A stretch of DNA of 64,000 nucleotides from Spinacia oleracea (Eukaryota > Streptophyta > Magnoliopsida > Caryophyllales > Amaranthaceae): positions 132,330,385 through 132,394,384 of the forward strand of contig NC_079487.1 in assembly GCF_020520425.1 (NCBI RefSeq), in the 5' to 3' direction. Shown in pieces: positions 22,736 through 32,459 of the stretch (the stretch's first letter is position 1; each line of letters opens with the position of its first letter). The notes under the pieces were generated by a model. It searched no databases. It was not told the DNA's origin and saw only the letters and a program-made list of their open reading frames with translations. The position numbers and the translations under genes are program-made.

Positions 22736-23187
22736 TGTCAGTTTTCATGTTTCAACATGAAATACTTTCTGAGAAAACTCAGTAGTTTGAGAGAGAAAAG
22801 AAGATGATTTCTGTATTATTGAATCATTGAATAATATTACAGCAATCTGAGCTATATATACAACAGATTGTATGATGTGTTTCAACCAATAGGAAGAGAG
22901 CTAAGAACTAACAACCAATCATATTCAACCTACTGTACACCTAAGCATTCTAAGCTCATTATTACAAGTTGAATCAAGTAACTAACTCTCTAACAAACTC
23001 CCGTGAATCTAGGGAAGTTGGTTGAGTATGCTGTTGAGTATATCTGCTTCTAGAATCATCCATAATACGCATTGCACTGCTGGCTGCATGGTCATGCAGT
23101 GTGTGAACTGTGGTGAGCTTTGTACTGCTTGCTGCATGTTCATGTAAGGCATGACTTGAGCTAGGATCAGCAGGTTGTAAACCAACA
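22736..23187 (-). repeat. 5' LTR of the minus-strand Copia element
   Basis: 452 bp, equal to the copy at 10718-11169. The primer-binding site (plus-strand GCTCTGATACCA) ends at 22734, next to this LTR, fixing the element's direction. GGTTA at 23188-23192 is the target duplication. Confidence 0.95.
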
Positions 23188-23192
23188 GGTTA

Positions 23193-24558
23193 GGCATTTT
23201 AGATATATATGGAGTACTTGTGAAGAAATATGACGAGGAACACGGTTGAGTTATGGTTAAGTTCCTGCCCACATATTTGATATTTCTGGTTGAGTTCCTG
23301 TTATTCTTTACACTGCGATAAAGCCCTCACATGTGACATAAAGCCACTACCTTCGCAACCTCATTTTGTCTGCTAGTCAGTTTTGAGAGTAATGCACCAC
23401 AGTTGAGAAATGAACCGAGTGATTTTGAACAAAATGACTTGTCTGTGTGTGATTACTACTGTACCTAAAGAGGATATTGGGATCAGTTGAATGAACTAGA
23501 AGGAATTTCTGAGTGAACTTGTGGTGCAATGAACAAGTGTAGCTGTAGCATTGAGAATTGAGAAGAAAATGCTAGAAATGCAGGAGAGAACTAGATTGAA
23601 TGAGTTCCATATGTAGAATTGTTTCCATTAGGGAAAACTAGAGTGTTAGAATTGTAAAACAGAAACAAAGAGGCACAACCCTCAAATCATCAATACAGAA
23701 AATTTGTGTTTCACTCCCAACCAAACTCACTCGCTAAATTGATTATCTAATCAGGAACTTGAAAGTGTAAATTTTCTTCAACTTCATTCGTTCTTATTTA
23801 GTTGACACAATGTGACTTTAGTTATATTCATACATCTTACTTTGATCGTATTTTGTTATTTATGTGTAAGGTAGAAGATAGTCATGTCATATTTTGTTAA
23901 ATTCGTCTTGATTTTTGTTTCCCCCCAAAATATGAACTTTTATAATTTTTTCTTTTATTATGATAAAAAAAAATATATGCATTGACAAACGTGATTAAAT
24001 AATTGTGACAGAAGATTTCTAATTCCATATTAATTCTATTGGACTTATTTTAACTGAACTTATATTATCTAAACTTATTTGTCTGAAATAAGTCGAACAG
24101 AACAGAGCCTAACCTTCTAACATAGTAACATCTAATATGCACTTCCCCTATAAGATTCTAACTTTATTTGTCCAACTCTACTACTAAATCTGATGGGAGT
24201 AATGAAAAAAATGATGATAGATTTAACATTTTTTTTTTTTAAAAAAAAAGAACTAATAGAGAGATAAGTAGTAATTAATGTTCCTTGCCTTGGTGGTTAT
24301 TGTTATATAAGCTCGTAAGTTTGTTATCAGGGGCACGGTAATACGGTATGATGAAAGAAGACATTCCATATGTTATCTTTTCCGCAACAATATAAACAGC
24401 ATTCTAAATTCGAATGGTGCAAGAATTTATTACTTGACTGATAAAATCCAGCATGATCTCGGTAGATCAGCAACTTACAACGTAACTTGAACAAATACGA
24501 AGTAAACTTTGAATAAATAAATGATGCTTGCTAGCTTCAATTCCATGGCAAATCGCGA
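23193..24558. other. Spacer between the Copia element and FAHD1
   Basis: AT-rich, no gene recognised. The last few hundred bases are probably the 3' untranslated region of FAHD1. It contains a short PIF/Harbinger-like MITE copy (next entry). Confidence 0.5.
24034..24109. mobile_element. Short deleted relative of the Tourist-like MITE at 48880
   Basis: TCTATTGGACTTATTTTAACTGAACTT at the left and AAATAAGTCGAACAGAACAGAGCC at the right match the two ends of the 48880-49101 element. TAA stands on both sides (24031-24033 and 24110-24112). The first bases of the left end and most of the middle are missing. Confidence 0.65.
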
Positions 24559-27548
24559 TTAGTTGCTTACTGGTGAGCTCCGTCTTTCAGCACAGAAATG
24601 AACGTCAACCAGACCTGTTATACCAGCAGTTATCTTTTGTCCGGGTTTCACAGGCCCGATACCTTCTGGGGTGCCTGCACAAGACAAAAAACACATCAGA
24701 GTCTGGGCTATCAAGTTTACACACACAGAAACAGCAAAGTCTAACAAGTAGTCTGTACTGTACCTGTTAGGATGACATCTCCTTCCATAAGTGTCATGAA
24801 GGAACTGATGTGGCTAATCAGGAATGGGATTTTGAATATCATGTCTTTTGTCGATCCCTTCTGCTTCGATTCTCCATCAACCTTTTTGTCATATAATTAA
24901 ACTTGTTTACATTTGTATTAATACAATCACAAACAATTACATAGAATGTATTTACAGAGTTGAACTCACATCCAACCACAGCTCCAAGTTATGAGGATCA
25001 GGCACTGCAGATACTGGAATCTGCAGAAAATTGACAAACCAGGGATCGGATAAATAATCCAGCCATATACTGTACTGGACTCCTAATTATTTGTCGAATT
25101 CGACACAACTACATGAATTATACAAATCATATCATACCATTTCACTGATAGGGGTAAACGTGTCGAGTCCTTTAGCTAGTAGCCATGGAAGACCTGTTGC
25201 CTAACAGAAGGAAAGGAGAAATTGTGAAACAGAATGTCAGGGGAGTATCTGAAGTTTATTACATTATAGTTTTATAAATGGCAGAAACTGAATGTCAATA
25301 CAAGTAAATTTCCACTGAATGTACAAGTCAATGTTAAGAAGTATATGAACATATAGTCAAGATAATCACCTTAATTGTGGCTTGGAGTTCCTTTGCTGTC
25401 ATATCAAGTCCTAAAGCATAGCCTGAAAACTCAAAAACAATTTTTTAAGTTGCTAATTATACTAAACTACTGAAGTTGTAACACACAGTACTTACTACAA
25501 GTAGTTCGTGATTATGGAATAAGGGTGAACATTATTCTCATCCACCGGACCGGCCCGGCCCGGCCCTGATTACTCAATCGTAGTAAGAGTGGACATTACA
25601 GTGTAGGAAAGATGTCAACTTTTCCGTGCATTCTATAGATTAATTCTCAATTTCTCATTGCCATGAAAGAAACTCATAAAGAGTGACTTCTAACTAATTG
25701 TTGTCCGTCCTTAGGGAGGATTTCTAAACCTCAAGTGACTTGTGTCCATATGAATACAAGTGAGTACCAATACATAAAATTTAGTACCAATACAAAATTT
25801 TAGTACCATTAACACAAAATTGCTTAGAAATATCAATACAAGTCATTTTGTGTTATTGGTACTAAAATATGATATATTGGTACTAAATTTTCTGTATTGG
25901 TACTCGCTTGTGTTTATACACAAGTCACTTGAGGCCTAGACTTCCTCGTCCTCAGGCCCTCCTCCCATACTCTAACATGTAGTCACGTGACTCACGTGTT
26001 TAAGCAATCATGAAGTCATGAGGGGGTGAGGATGAGTTTGGAATCTAATATATATATATAAAGGGGAGTTTTTTGGAGAGATTTTAGAGCGTTCACGTAG
26101 GATTGTCCAGTCACATAATTAAATATTAATTTTATTTTTAAATGATAAATAATGAGATAAAATTGAATATAATAGTAGTCAAATACTGATAAAAGACAAT
26201 AAGGAATAATATTATCAGTAAAAGTATAGGATAATTATTATCCTAATCAATAACACGTTTTTAAGATAAACTTTATAGGTATTTTATTTTACACCAAAAA
26301 CTCATTGCTATAATTCCCTATATAAACAAAGCATCGTCACTTCTCATCCATCACCAAAAAAAAAGTTTGAAGCATTCTCAATTGTTTAATTAAGTTCTAA
26401 ACAAAAATATTAACTATGGGTAAGGGTGGAAATTCTGATGTTCCTGCTTCAGAAAACATGGCCGCATGGCTTCTTGGGGTTAATAACCTCAAAATCCAAC
26501 CTTAAACTCTTCCCGCACTTGATAACGAAGGGCTATTTATGACGGGCTCAAATCCCGTGACAGGATATCTAATTGTATGTGATGAGTTAGTCAATTATGA
26601 CGATCATGTTGTTATTTTAATACTTTTACCCCTAAAAAAAATAACAAATCATGTATTGATCCGTTCATCGCACGGGTTTAATTCTAGTTTTGGATTAATC
26701 TTGAGAGGCATTCCAATCTTGACTTTACGCAAAAATTATTTAAAAAATTAAAATCACGATCCTAAATCAATCAATATTATCACTAAAAGTGCTAAAATTA
26801 AGAAAAATAAACCAACATAATTTTGCTAAGATGACAAATAGCATCGTCCCCGAATCATAACCAATTAACCATTATTTATTCTCAGCTATTAAGCGGACAG
26901 TTAATTTAATTTTTACGATGACACATTTTTTTTTTTTTTTTTAAAGTTTACTTCAGAAAAAAAGTTAACTCAATTTCTCGAAAATCGAACCTAAATCAAA
27001 TGTGGCCAATCAGATAAAAGAGAAGAAAAAAAAAAGGTATTGACCTCCAACATAATCCAAGGCCTCAGATTCAGAAACATCACGAGCTTTCTTGCCAATA
27101 ACCACAGCAAGCTCAGCTTCATACCAGACTTGCTCCATTGAAGCTGGGATTTCAATTGTTCCTCCATTTTCCAAGTAGGATGATGTTGGCTTCAAGAACA
27201 ACACTGGTTCCTATTTACACAACCAATAAATTAATCCCCACATAAAAATTAAAAATAAAATTAATAGTCGCATAAACTATTTTAACATGTCCGAAAACAA
27301 TTGTCACATTTCTCGATAAAAGTATTGATTTTATCATTACCTTTACTAAAACTCGAGTGTACCAGCATTAATTATTGAATGTTAATTAGGACGTATATAC
27401 AATAATGTGACTATTATTTCGAGACAGATAAAGTACTGTAACTAAAATAGAGATAGAAATGAACCTTAGGCATCGGAGCGGGGTTGTTATCGATATAGTT
27501 ACGGCCAACGCCGACGATCTTAGTCCCCTTCTCAATTAGATTAGCCAT
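24559..27548 (-). CDS. FAHD1: FAHD1-type acylpyruvase / fumarylacetoacetate hydrolase domain protein
   Basis: FAH-domain hydrolase. The FAHD1 family cleaves acylpyruvates and decarboxylates oxaloacetate, usually in mitochondria. Seven exons on the minus strand: 27465-27548, 27045-27210, 25370-25422, 25138-25200, 24970-25020, 24764-24881 and 24559-24674. Together they give 216 residues, close to the roughly 220 of the family, with all GT-AG borders in frame. The protein starts MANLIEKGTKIVGVGRNY. Metal ligands expected from FAHD1 are present: Glu59 and Glu61 in WYEAELAVVIGK and Asp90 in YALGLDMTA. The C-terminal EGDVILTGTPEGIGPVKPG is the family signature. There is no long presequence, so targeting is unproven. 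Intron 2 is 1.6 kb and holds a Helitron and a MITE; the other introns are much shorter. Confidence 0.93.
25709..25955. mobile_element. Hairpin-forming MITE in FAHD1 intron 2
   Basis: The left arm (CCTTAGG...CTAAACCTCAAGTGACTTGTG...GAGTACCAATAC) and the right arm (GTATTGGTACTC...CACAAGTCACTTGAGGCCTAG) are inverted copies of about 70 bases. The centre repeats the word TTAGTACCA/TGGTACTAA in both directions. Boundaries are approximate and no target duplication was found. Confidence 0.65.
26044..26687 (+). mobile_element. Non-autonomous Helitron, 644 bp, in FAHD1 intron 2
   Basis: The 5' end is TCTAATATATATATATAAAG and the 3' end is ...ATTCTAG. Insertion lies exactly between A (26043) and T (26688), as Helitrons require. 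Ten bases before the CTAG end is a short hairpin (CCGT-TCATCGC-ACGG, 26661-26675), the expected terminator structure. There is no Rep/helicase. It carries the start of a sorbitol dehydrogenase gene in the same direction (next entry), opposite to FAHD1. Confidence 0.85.
26300..26520 (+). pseudogene. Captured 5' fragment of a sorbitol dehydrogenase gene
   Basis: From the ATG at 26416 the frame reads MGKGG then, after a few residues, ENMAAWLLGVNNLKIQP. This matches the remembered N-terminus of plant L-iditol/sorbitol dehydrogenase (MGKGG...ENMAAWL-G-N-LKIQP). A stop follows at 26503, after 29 residues, although TLP still echoes the parent. Upstream, CCCTATATAAACAAAGC (about 26321) is a good TATA box, followed by a plausible leader, so promoter and first coding bases seem to have been taken together. 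Zinc-binding and Rossmann parts are absent. Confidence 0.75.
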
Positions 27549-29139
27549 CTTTGTTGTATGGTAGTTTGTGTTGTGAGTTTTTTCTTAGCTTAATTAGATG
27601 GAAGTGAAGTTTATAAGTACAAAGTTTCTAATTTGGTGGCTAAATGTTACACTTAAATATGTATAAATAGTAAGCCAACAGAATATTGACAGCTCACTAC
27701 AGCTGCTACTGAATTATTTGAAATCTCCATCACATGTTCATATAATTTAATTTTGTTAATGATGTGGGGTTAAGTTAGATTTGAGGAAATTGCTTGTTTT
27801 TGGCTGTTATTGTAGATTTAGATCGGAATTTTTGTTACATTTTACTATTCATTTATTTGCAATTGGTTTTAGATTTTAGTTTGGTAGGAAAGTTACATGA
27901 AAATTTCTGTATTCTTGGCCACATATGCTAGGAATTGAAGATGAGATGCGATCTTGATTATGAAGTGAGTAGTAGATATGAGGACAAAGTTATTGCTAAT
28001 GTGCTATACTCCAAAACAATCAATTGTTTTCCACCTTATTACTTCACCTCAATTATTGACTTATTGAGCAAAGGGGTCCATTGAACCCTTTTGTGTTTGG
28101 TAAATTGAGTTGGGAATGCGGATTGGATTGTGATTCAAGTGTTGTTCTAGAGGAAAGGAAGATGTTAAAGTGTATATGTTATAACTTAATAGAATCTTAG
28201 ATTATGATTTACGTGTGGCGATGCGACCAATGCCTCATTTATCGGGTTTTTTTTTTTTTTTTGTTTACATTGATTTATCGGGTTTTGATATTGAACCCAT
28301 TAGTATCTCGTAAATGAATTATTTGATCCGATCCTGGTGTATTTATTTCAACATTTATCCTTACTCGAAATCTCACTTGTCAGATTCCATGGAGGAAGAC
28401 ACAATTTTTTCTGAAGAATTCGCCATGATATACCTGATCATCACGTGATAGGGTGTTAATTTAGAAGAAGAACGGATGGCAGGATGGGGGATAAAGATCT
28501 TGAATCTTACTATGAACATTTCTCTTCTTCGTGTAAGGATACAACTATACAAGTCTACTACGGAGCACTTCGTACTACATTAGCATGAAGGATAAGGAAT
28601 TAAATAAAGACAAATTTACCCTTAATAAAGAAAGAAGGAAGAGGAGTGATAGTAAGGGTAGATGAGTAATAAGATTCCCACTTATTATCCACCCAAATCA
28701 AAAAAAAATAGTTAATCTTACATGCGAGAGCATGATGCACATGATGCTCCCTATAAAAACAAATTTTCTATCATAAATATAAATAAAATATGACTTCAAT
28801 TTGTCCTTATCCCGGCGCATACCAATTTGATACACTAATCCTACCCTCTTATCCTCATCCCACATCTTTTTTCTTTTCTTTTTTTTTTGACAATTCTAAT
28901 TCCCATCCCACATACTCAGATCAAGTGCATGTTCATCTAGTTTCATTGAAGCTTAGATAATTGATATAAATATATATTGTTTATGGAGTATATAAAGCGT
29001 TACATATAGCCCATTCTAGACAAAAAGAAGATGAAGTAATTGGGAACCAATATTTACAAAGACATCAGAAAATACATTTCAGGCTACACTGAACTACATC
29101 AGGAAACAGAACAACTGTATCTGTATATACAACAACAGA
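27549..29139. other. Spacer between FAHD1 promoter and EXO70 3' end
   Basis: Holds the FAHD1 upstream region and the EXO70 downstream region (likely 3' untranslated part from about 29139 leftwards to 29000). No further gene or clear element seen. Confidence 0.45.
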
Positions 29140-31107
29140 TCATGTAGTAATCGTAGCAACACGAAACTGATTAGCAACAGCATTTCGCAGTTTACCAATC
29201 AAATGGTTGGATTTAGAGCTATTACTACGACTAAATTTGGTTACATTAAGCTGAAACAAAGAGCTAAGCATAGCCTCCAAACTTGATACAGAGTACTTAA
29301 CATATTTACTTGGACTTGAACCATTTTCCACCATGTAACCATAATTATGAACATAACACCTATAACTCGGAACAACTGTATGAACTATGAGTTGACATGC
29401 CTTCTCTCGCATTACATTATCCATCACCACCCATTGAGATTGTTTCTTGTATAGTTCTTCAAACGCGTCATTGAATCCTCTAAACCTTTGCTTCACCAAT
29501 TCTTGAGTGTTTGTTGAAAACAGTACTAATTCATTCTCACTTAGAATAGATGGCAGTTTTCCCCAACTATGTTTCAAGTATGCTTGAGCATAGTTTTGCA
29601 TTTTACTTTTATGCTCAGTTAACAACTTTTCTCCCATAAGATCGCCAAAAACTGTTCCCTGCAAGAATTCATACAGATACATGTAATTGTTCATCAGGAA
29701 AAAGTAGGACAGTGAAACATCCTCAATGGTTTTTGACCATGTCTCTAGATTAACCTCCAAGGAATTCAAAATGTTTCGAAACTCTTCTCTGAGAATTCCG
29801 TTGTGGGATTTTTTCGTGTTCCAAATTTGATGGATGGATAACACTTGAGAAAGAATTAGCCTGTGATTATCCTCTAATAGAATGGCGCAGTAATTAGTAA
29901 CAAAGGTCACTAAACGAGGGACACTACCATCTAAAGGAGGCATCATGTTAAACCTTTGAGCCTCAACTTGATGAGAGAGTTCCTTGAATATCTCACACGC
30001 CCCATCAACTACCCGTTTGATGAGTTCTCGTGTAAGATTTTGGATCTCAATGCATGATTTTGAGCCAAAAAGCATGTTAAAGTCTGCCCTCAAGTTGTGC
30101 AGGATTGCAAATATGTCTAACAACTTCAGAAGTTTGATGGCGTCTTTTTTCGCCTCAGTAATCCTGTTGCCAAATTCTAGAAGTGCTAAAAAACCAGATT
30201 GAACTGTGATTTTCGCAAAACATCCAAGGGAAACCTCTGAACCAAACTTATCAAAGACACTTTTGCAAACCTCATACTCATGTTGGAGTATATGTTTAAC
30301 AGCAAACTCCATGTGTTTACCCCATTGAACTGTATGATCTTCAAACTTCTGTATAGAATCTGATTCAGAGATTTCTTCTTCAAGGTAGCTCAAATCAAGA
30401 GCTTGTAAAGCTGCCCTAGTATTTGAACTCCTCACATCAACAAAGATAGTCTTGCAATTCTCAACCCTATCATTGGCTTTTAACCTCTCTATAACAGTTT
30501 GAAGTTTATGAACCAGAAGTTCTGTGAATTTGTTGCTGCTGCTAGAATTCTCCTTGATCAGTTCCCTGAATTCAAGCTCTATTGTGTTGAATGCATTGCT
30601 TAAAACTCCTCCCTTGAGTGTAACATGCGCCTTCATTTCCTTAAGTTCAGAGAGAATACTCAATGATTTCTTCACATTCAATATGTACTTGTCATCACCC
30701 ATTACATTTTCATCTAAGAGCTTCGCTATATCCTCTATCCACTTCCCTGCTAACTCACAGTTGTCAGACTGAAACATAAGTGCCTCTTCAAACTGCTTCA
30801 CTACTGACAAGTACCTCAGAATATCACCGCCTATGGGGCCCGCCATGAGCGACATCTCGAGCCCACAAACAGAATCGTGTATCTTCAAAACTGCCGCGAC
30901 AGGTCCAAAGGCTCTGTCCACTTGCTCTCCTACAGAAAAAAGAGTGGATTTTCTGGTGTAAGTAGAACGAAGCTCAGTTGATAACAAAGGTAAGTTTTCA
31001 TTTATCTTCTTTAAGTTTGAGTTGGTTTCATCAATCTGAGAAGACAAAGAATTTGATTTTTCAAGACTGACTCTCAGGCACTCCCTGGCAGCTAAGAGCT
31101 TGTCCAT
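29140..31107 (-). CDS. EXO70: EXO70 family exocyst subunit, intronless
   Basis: EXO70 is the exocyst subunit that binds plasma-membrane phosphoinositides and helps tether secretory vesicles. The 655-residue frame starts MDKLLAARECLRVSLEKSNS, with a heptad-like N-terminal helical region, and ends ANQFRVATITT. The C-terminal half follows the Exo70 domain order closely: FDKFGSEVSLGCFAKIT, LLKLLDIFAILHNL, FFLMNNYMYLYEF, AYLKHSWGKLP, RFRGFNDAFEELYKKQSQW, VPSYRCYVHNYG and KYVKYSVSSLEAMLSSLF. The length is normal. The whole gene is one exon, as in most plant EXO70 subfamilies; EXO70A genes have many introns. The sequence is divergent and I cannot assign a subclass. The usual basic lipid-binding C-terminus is only moderately basic here (SRSNSSKSNHLIGKLR). 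Confidence 0.92.
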   Translation of the reverse strand: MDKLLAARECLRVSLEKSNSLSSQIDETNSNLKKINENLPLLSTELRSTYTRKSTLFSVGEQVDRAFGPVAAVLKIHDSVCGLEMSLMAGPIGGDILRYLSVVKQFEEALMFQSDNCELAGKWIEDIAKLLDENVMGDDKYILNVKKSLSILSELKEMKAHVTLKGGVLSNAFNTIELEFRELIKENSSSSNKFTELLVHKLQTVIERLKANDRVENCKTIFVDVRSSNTRAALQALDLSYLEEEISESDSIQKFEDHTVQWGKHMEFAVKHILQHEYEVCKSVFDKFGSEVSLGCFAKITVQSGFLALLEFGNRITEAKKDAIKLLKLLDIFAILHNLRADFNMLFGSKSCIEIQNLTRELIKRVVDGACEIFKELSHQVEAQRFNMMPPLDGSVPRLVTFVTNYCAILLEDNHRLILSQVLSIHQIWNTKKSHNGILREEFRNILNSLEVNLETWSKTIEDVSLSYFFLMNNYMYLYEFLQGTVFGDLMGEKLLTEHKSKMQNYAQAYLKHSWGKLPSILSENELVLFSTNTQELVKQRFRGFNDAFEELYKKQSQWVVMDNVMREKACQLIVHTVVPSYRCYVHNYGYMVENGSSPSKYVKYSVSSLEAMLSSLFQLNVTKFSRSNSSKSNHLIGKLRNAVANQFRVATITT

Positions 31108-32459
31108 TGTTGATCAGCAAATCAACCATAAAAGCTGATGTTTTTGAGTAGCTTACTATTCTGAGTTCTGAAACATTTGCAGAGAAATAAGTAAAGGCAG
31201 GTCAACAGAAGAAGATCAACCCTTATTATCCCTAAAACTGGGAGTTGAGAAATCATTACCTAATATATTTCACCAAACTTTACCAAATATAAGTCAGAAG
31301 AAGGGATAGAGTCAGTTAACAGCAGATTCTAAACAAACAATCCTTGCTTTCAGGGCAAGATTCTTACTTAACCTCAACTAACTGTTACCTGAATTAAAAA
31401 TGCAGATGTCCTGTAAATTAAAAATTAAGACTTGCCAAGATTTACTTATGATCTCATGTAGAGGACTTGCAGTGGCACGGTCTGACCGTCTGAGGACGAT
31501 TTGGATAAAGTTTGACAGATATACCTAAACATTAGAACTGCATTACATTAAATAACAATTAATCCCTTGTATTACTACAAGTAACAGGAAAGTTTAGACT
31601 TAGCTTTAATGGCAAGTTTTTAAGACTAATTGGTTTTTGTTCTATGCTGTTGGCTCTAGCATGCACTACAACAGCAGCTCAACCACTGGAAGATAACCAT
31701 AACAATAAGAAGCTCATGGTTTTCTCACAAAAATCACACAAAATCCCCAATTGTAGATTCGCATGAAATTACCTTTTTTTTTTGTTCTACTACGAGAAGT
31801 TCCCACTCGCCGAAGTTCGTATGAAATTACCTGTTTTTTGTTTGTTTTACTACGAGGAATTCCCACCGCATTCGGCGAATGGACTAATTTCCCACGGGAG
31901 TTTACATGGGTACCTCGATGGGCATCATCCTGTGAGCAACAGGCTTAATAGAGCTTTGGCTGTAATCATATGTCCCAATATCACAATATGTGTCTCATCT
32001 CTTCTTAATTTTGACACTTTACGATTACGTAACCGTCTTGATGTAGGAAAGTTTAAAGCAACATTGTCTAACTATACACTTACAAAATGTGAAAAGGGCA
32101 ATGAAGAATTAAAGATTGAAGAGCTAGTCATATAACCTCGAGGGAGAGGTCTACATTGTACAAAGTATTCCTCAGTAAAAAAGCACAAAAAATGAGGGAA
32201 ACATAAGGCATACATCTCAAGACATACAGAAATGAATATCCGCATTTAAGCTAAACTCTCCAGCACAGGAAAGGTGAAGAAAATACAAGAACTGACAGTA
32301 CTAGGAAAAGTCAAAAATCTCCCTCTCTTTTAAAAAAAAAAGTGCGTATAAGGATATGCAACAGTAGTCATGCTGGTAGCACCATGACACAATGAATAAT
32401 GGTGAAGCTTGAACAGGGAAACTCCTATAATGCAACAGGTGAAACTAAAATTGATCTGA
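31108..32459. other. Spacer between EXO70 and coatomer beta
   Basis: Holds the EXO70 leader and promoter on the right of that gene and the coatomer 3' untranslated region (about 32150-32459). A degenerate tandem pair lies at about 31760-31870. The open frames here look accidental. Confidence 0.45.
31760..31870. repeat. Two imperfect tandem copies of a roughly 64-bp unit
   Basis: ATGAAATTACCT...TTCTACTACGAGAAGTTCCCAC is followed by ATGAAATTACCTG...TTTTACTACGAGGAATTCCCAC. Only simple duplication is supported. Confidence 0.75.

Larger units (their letters stand above)
10718..23187 (-). mobile_element. Copia LTR retrotransposon, minus strand, interrupted by a second element
   Basis: A Ty1/Copia element read on the minus strand, about 5.4 kb without the insertion. 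It has 452-bp LTRs at both ends (TGTTGG...CTGACA), a GGTTA target duplication (10713-10717 and 23188-23192), and a primer-binding site TGGTATCAGAGC inside the right-hand (5') LTR. A polypurine tract, GTTTGAGGGGGGG on the minus strand, lies next to the 3' LTR at 11170. Recognisable parts are gag with a CCHC knuckle, protease (LDSGASDHM), integrase, reverse transcriptase (YVDD) and RNase H, in Copia order. It is broken: a Sirevirus-like element has landed in the protease part and there are about four further small breaks. The LTRs match by eye, so insertion was recent. The lineage within Copia is not resolved. Confidence 0.95.

Noticed and set aside
24528-24770. Plus-strand frame of 80 codons opposite FAHD1
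   Set aside because: It is the antisense shadow of the last FAHD1 exon.
31782-32135. 117-codon frame in the EXO70-COPB1 spacer
   Set aside because: It starts in a local tandem duplication and has no recognised similarity or splice context.
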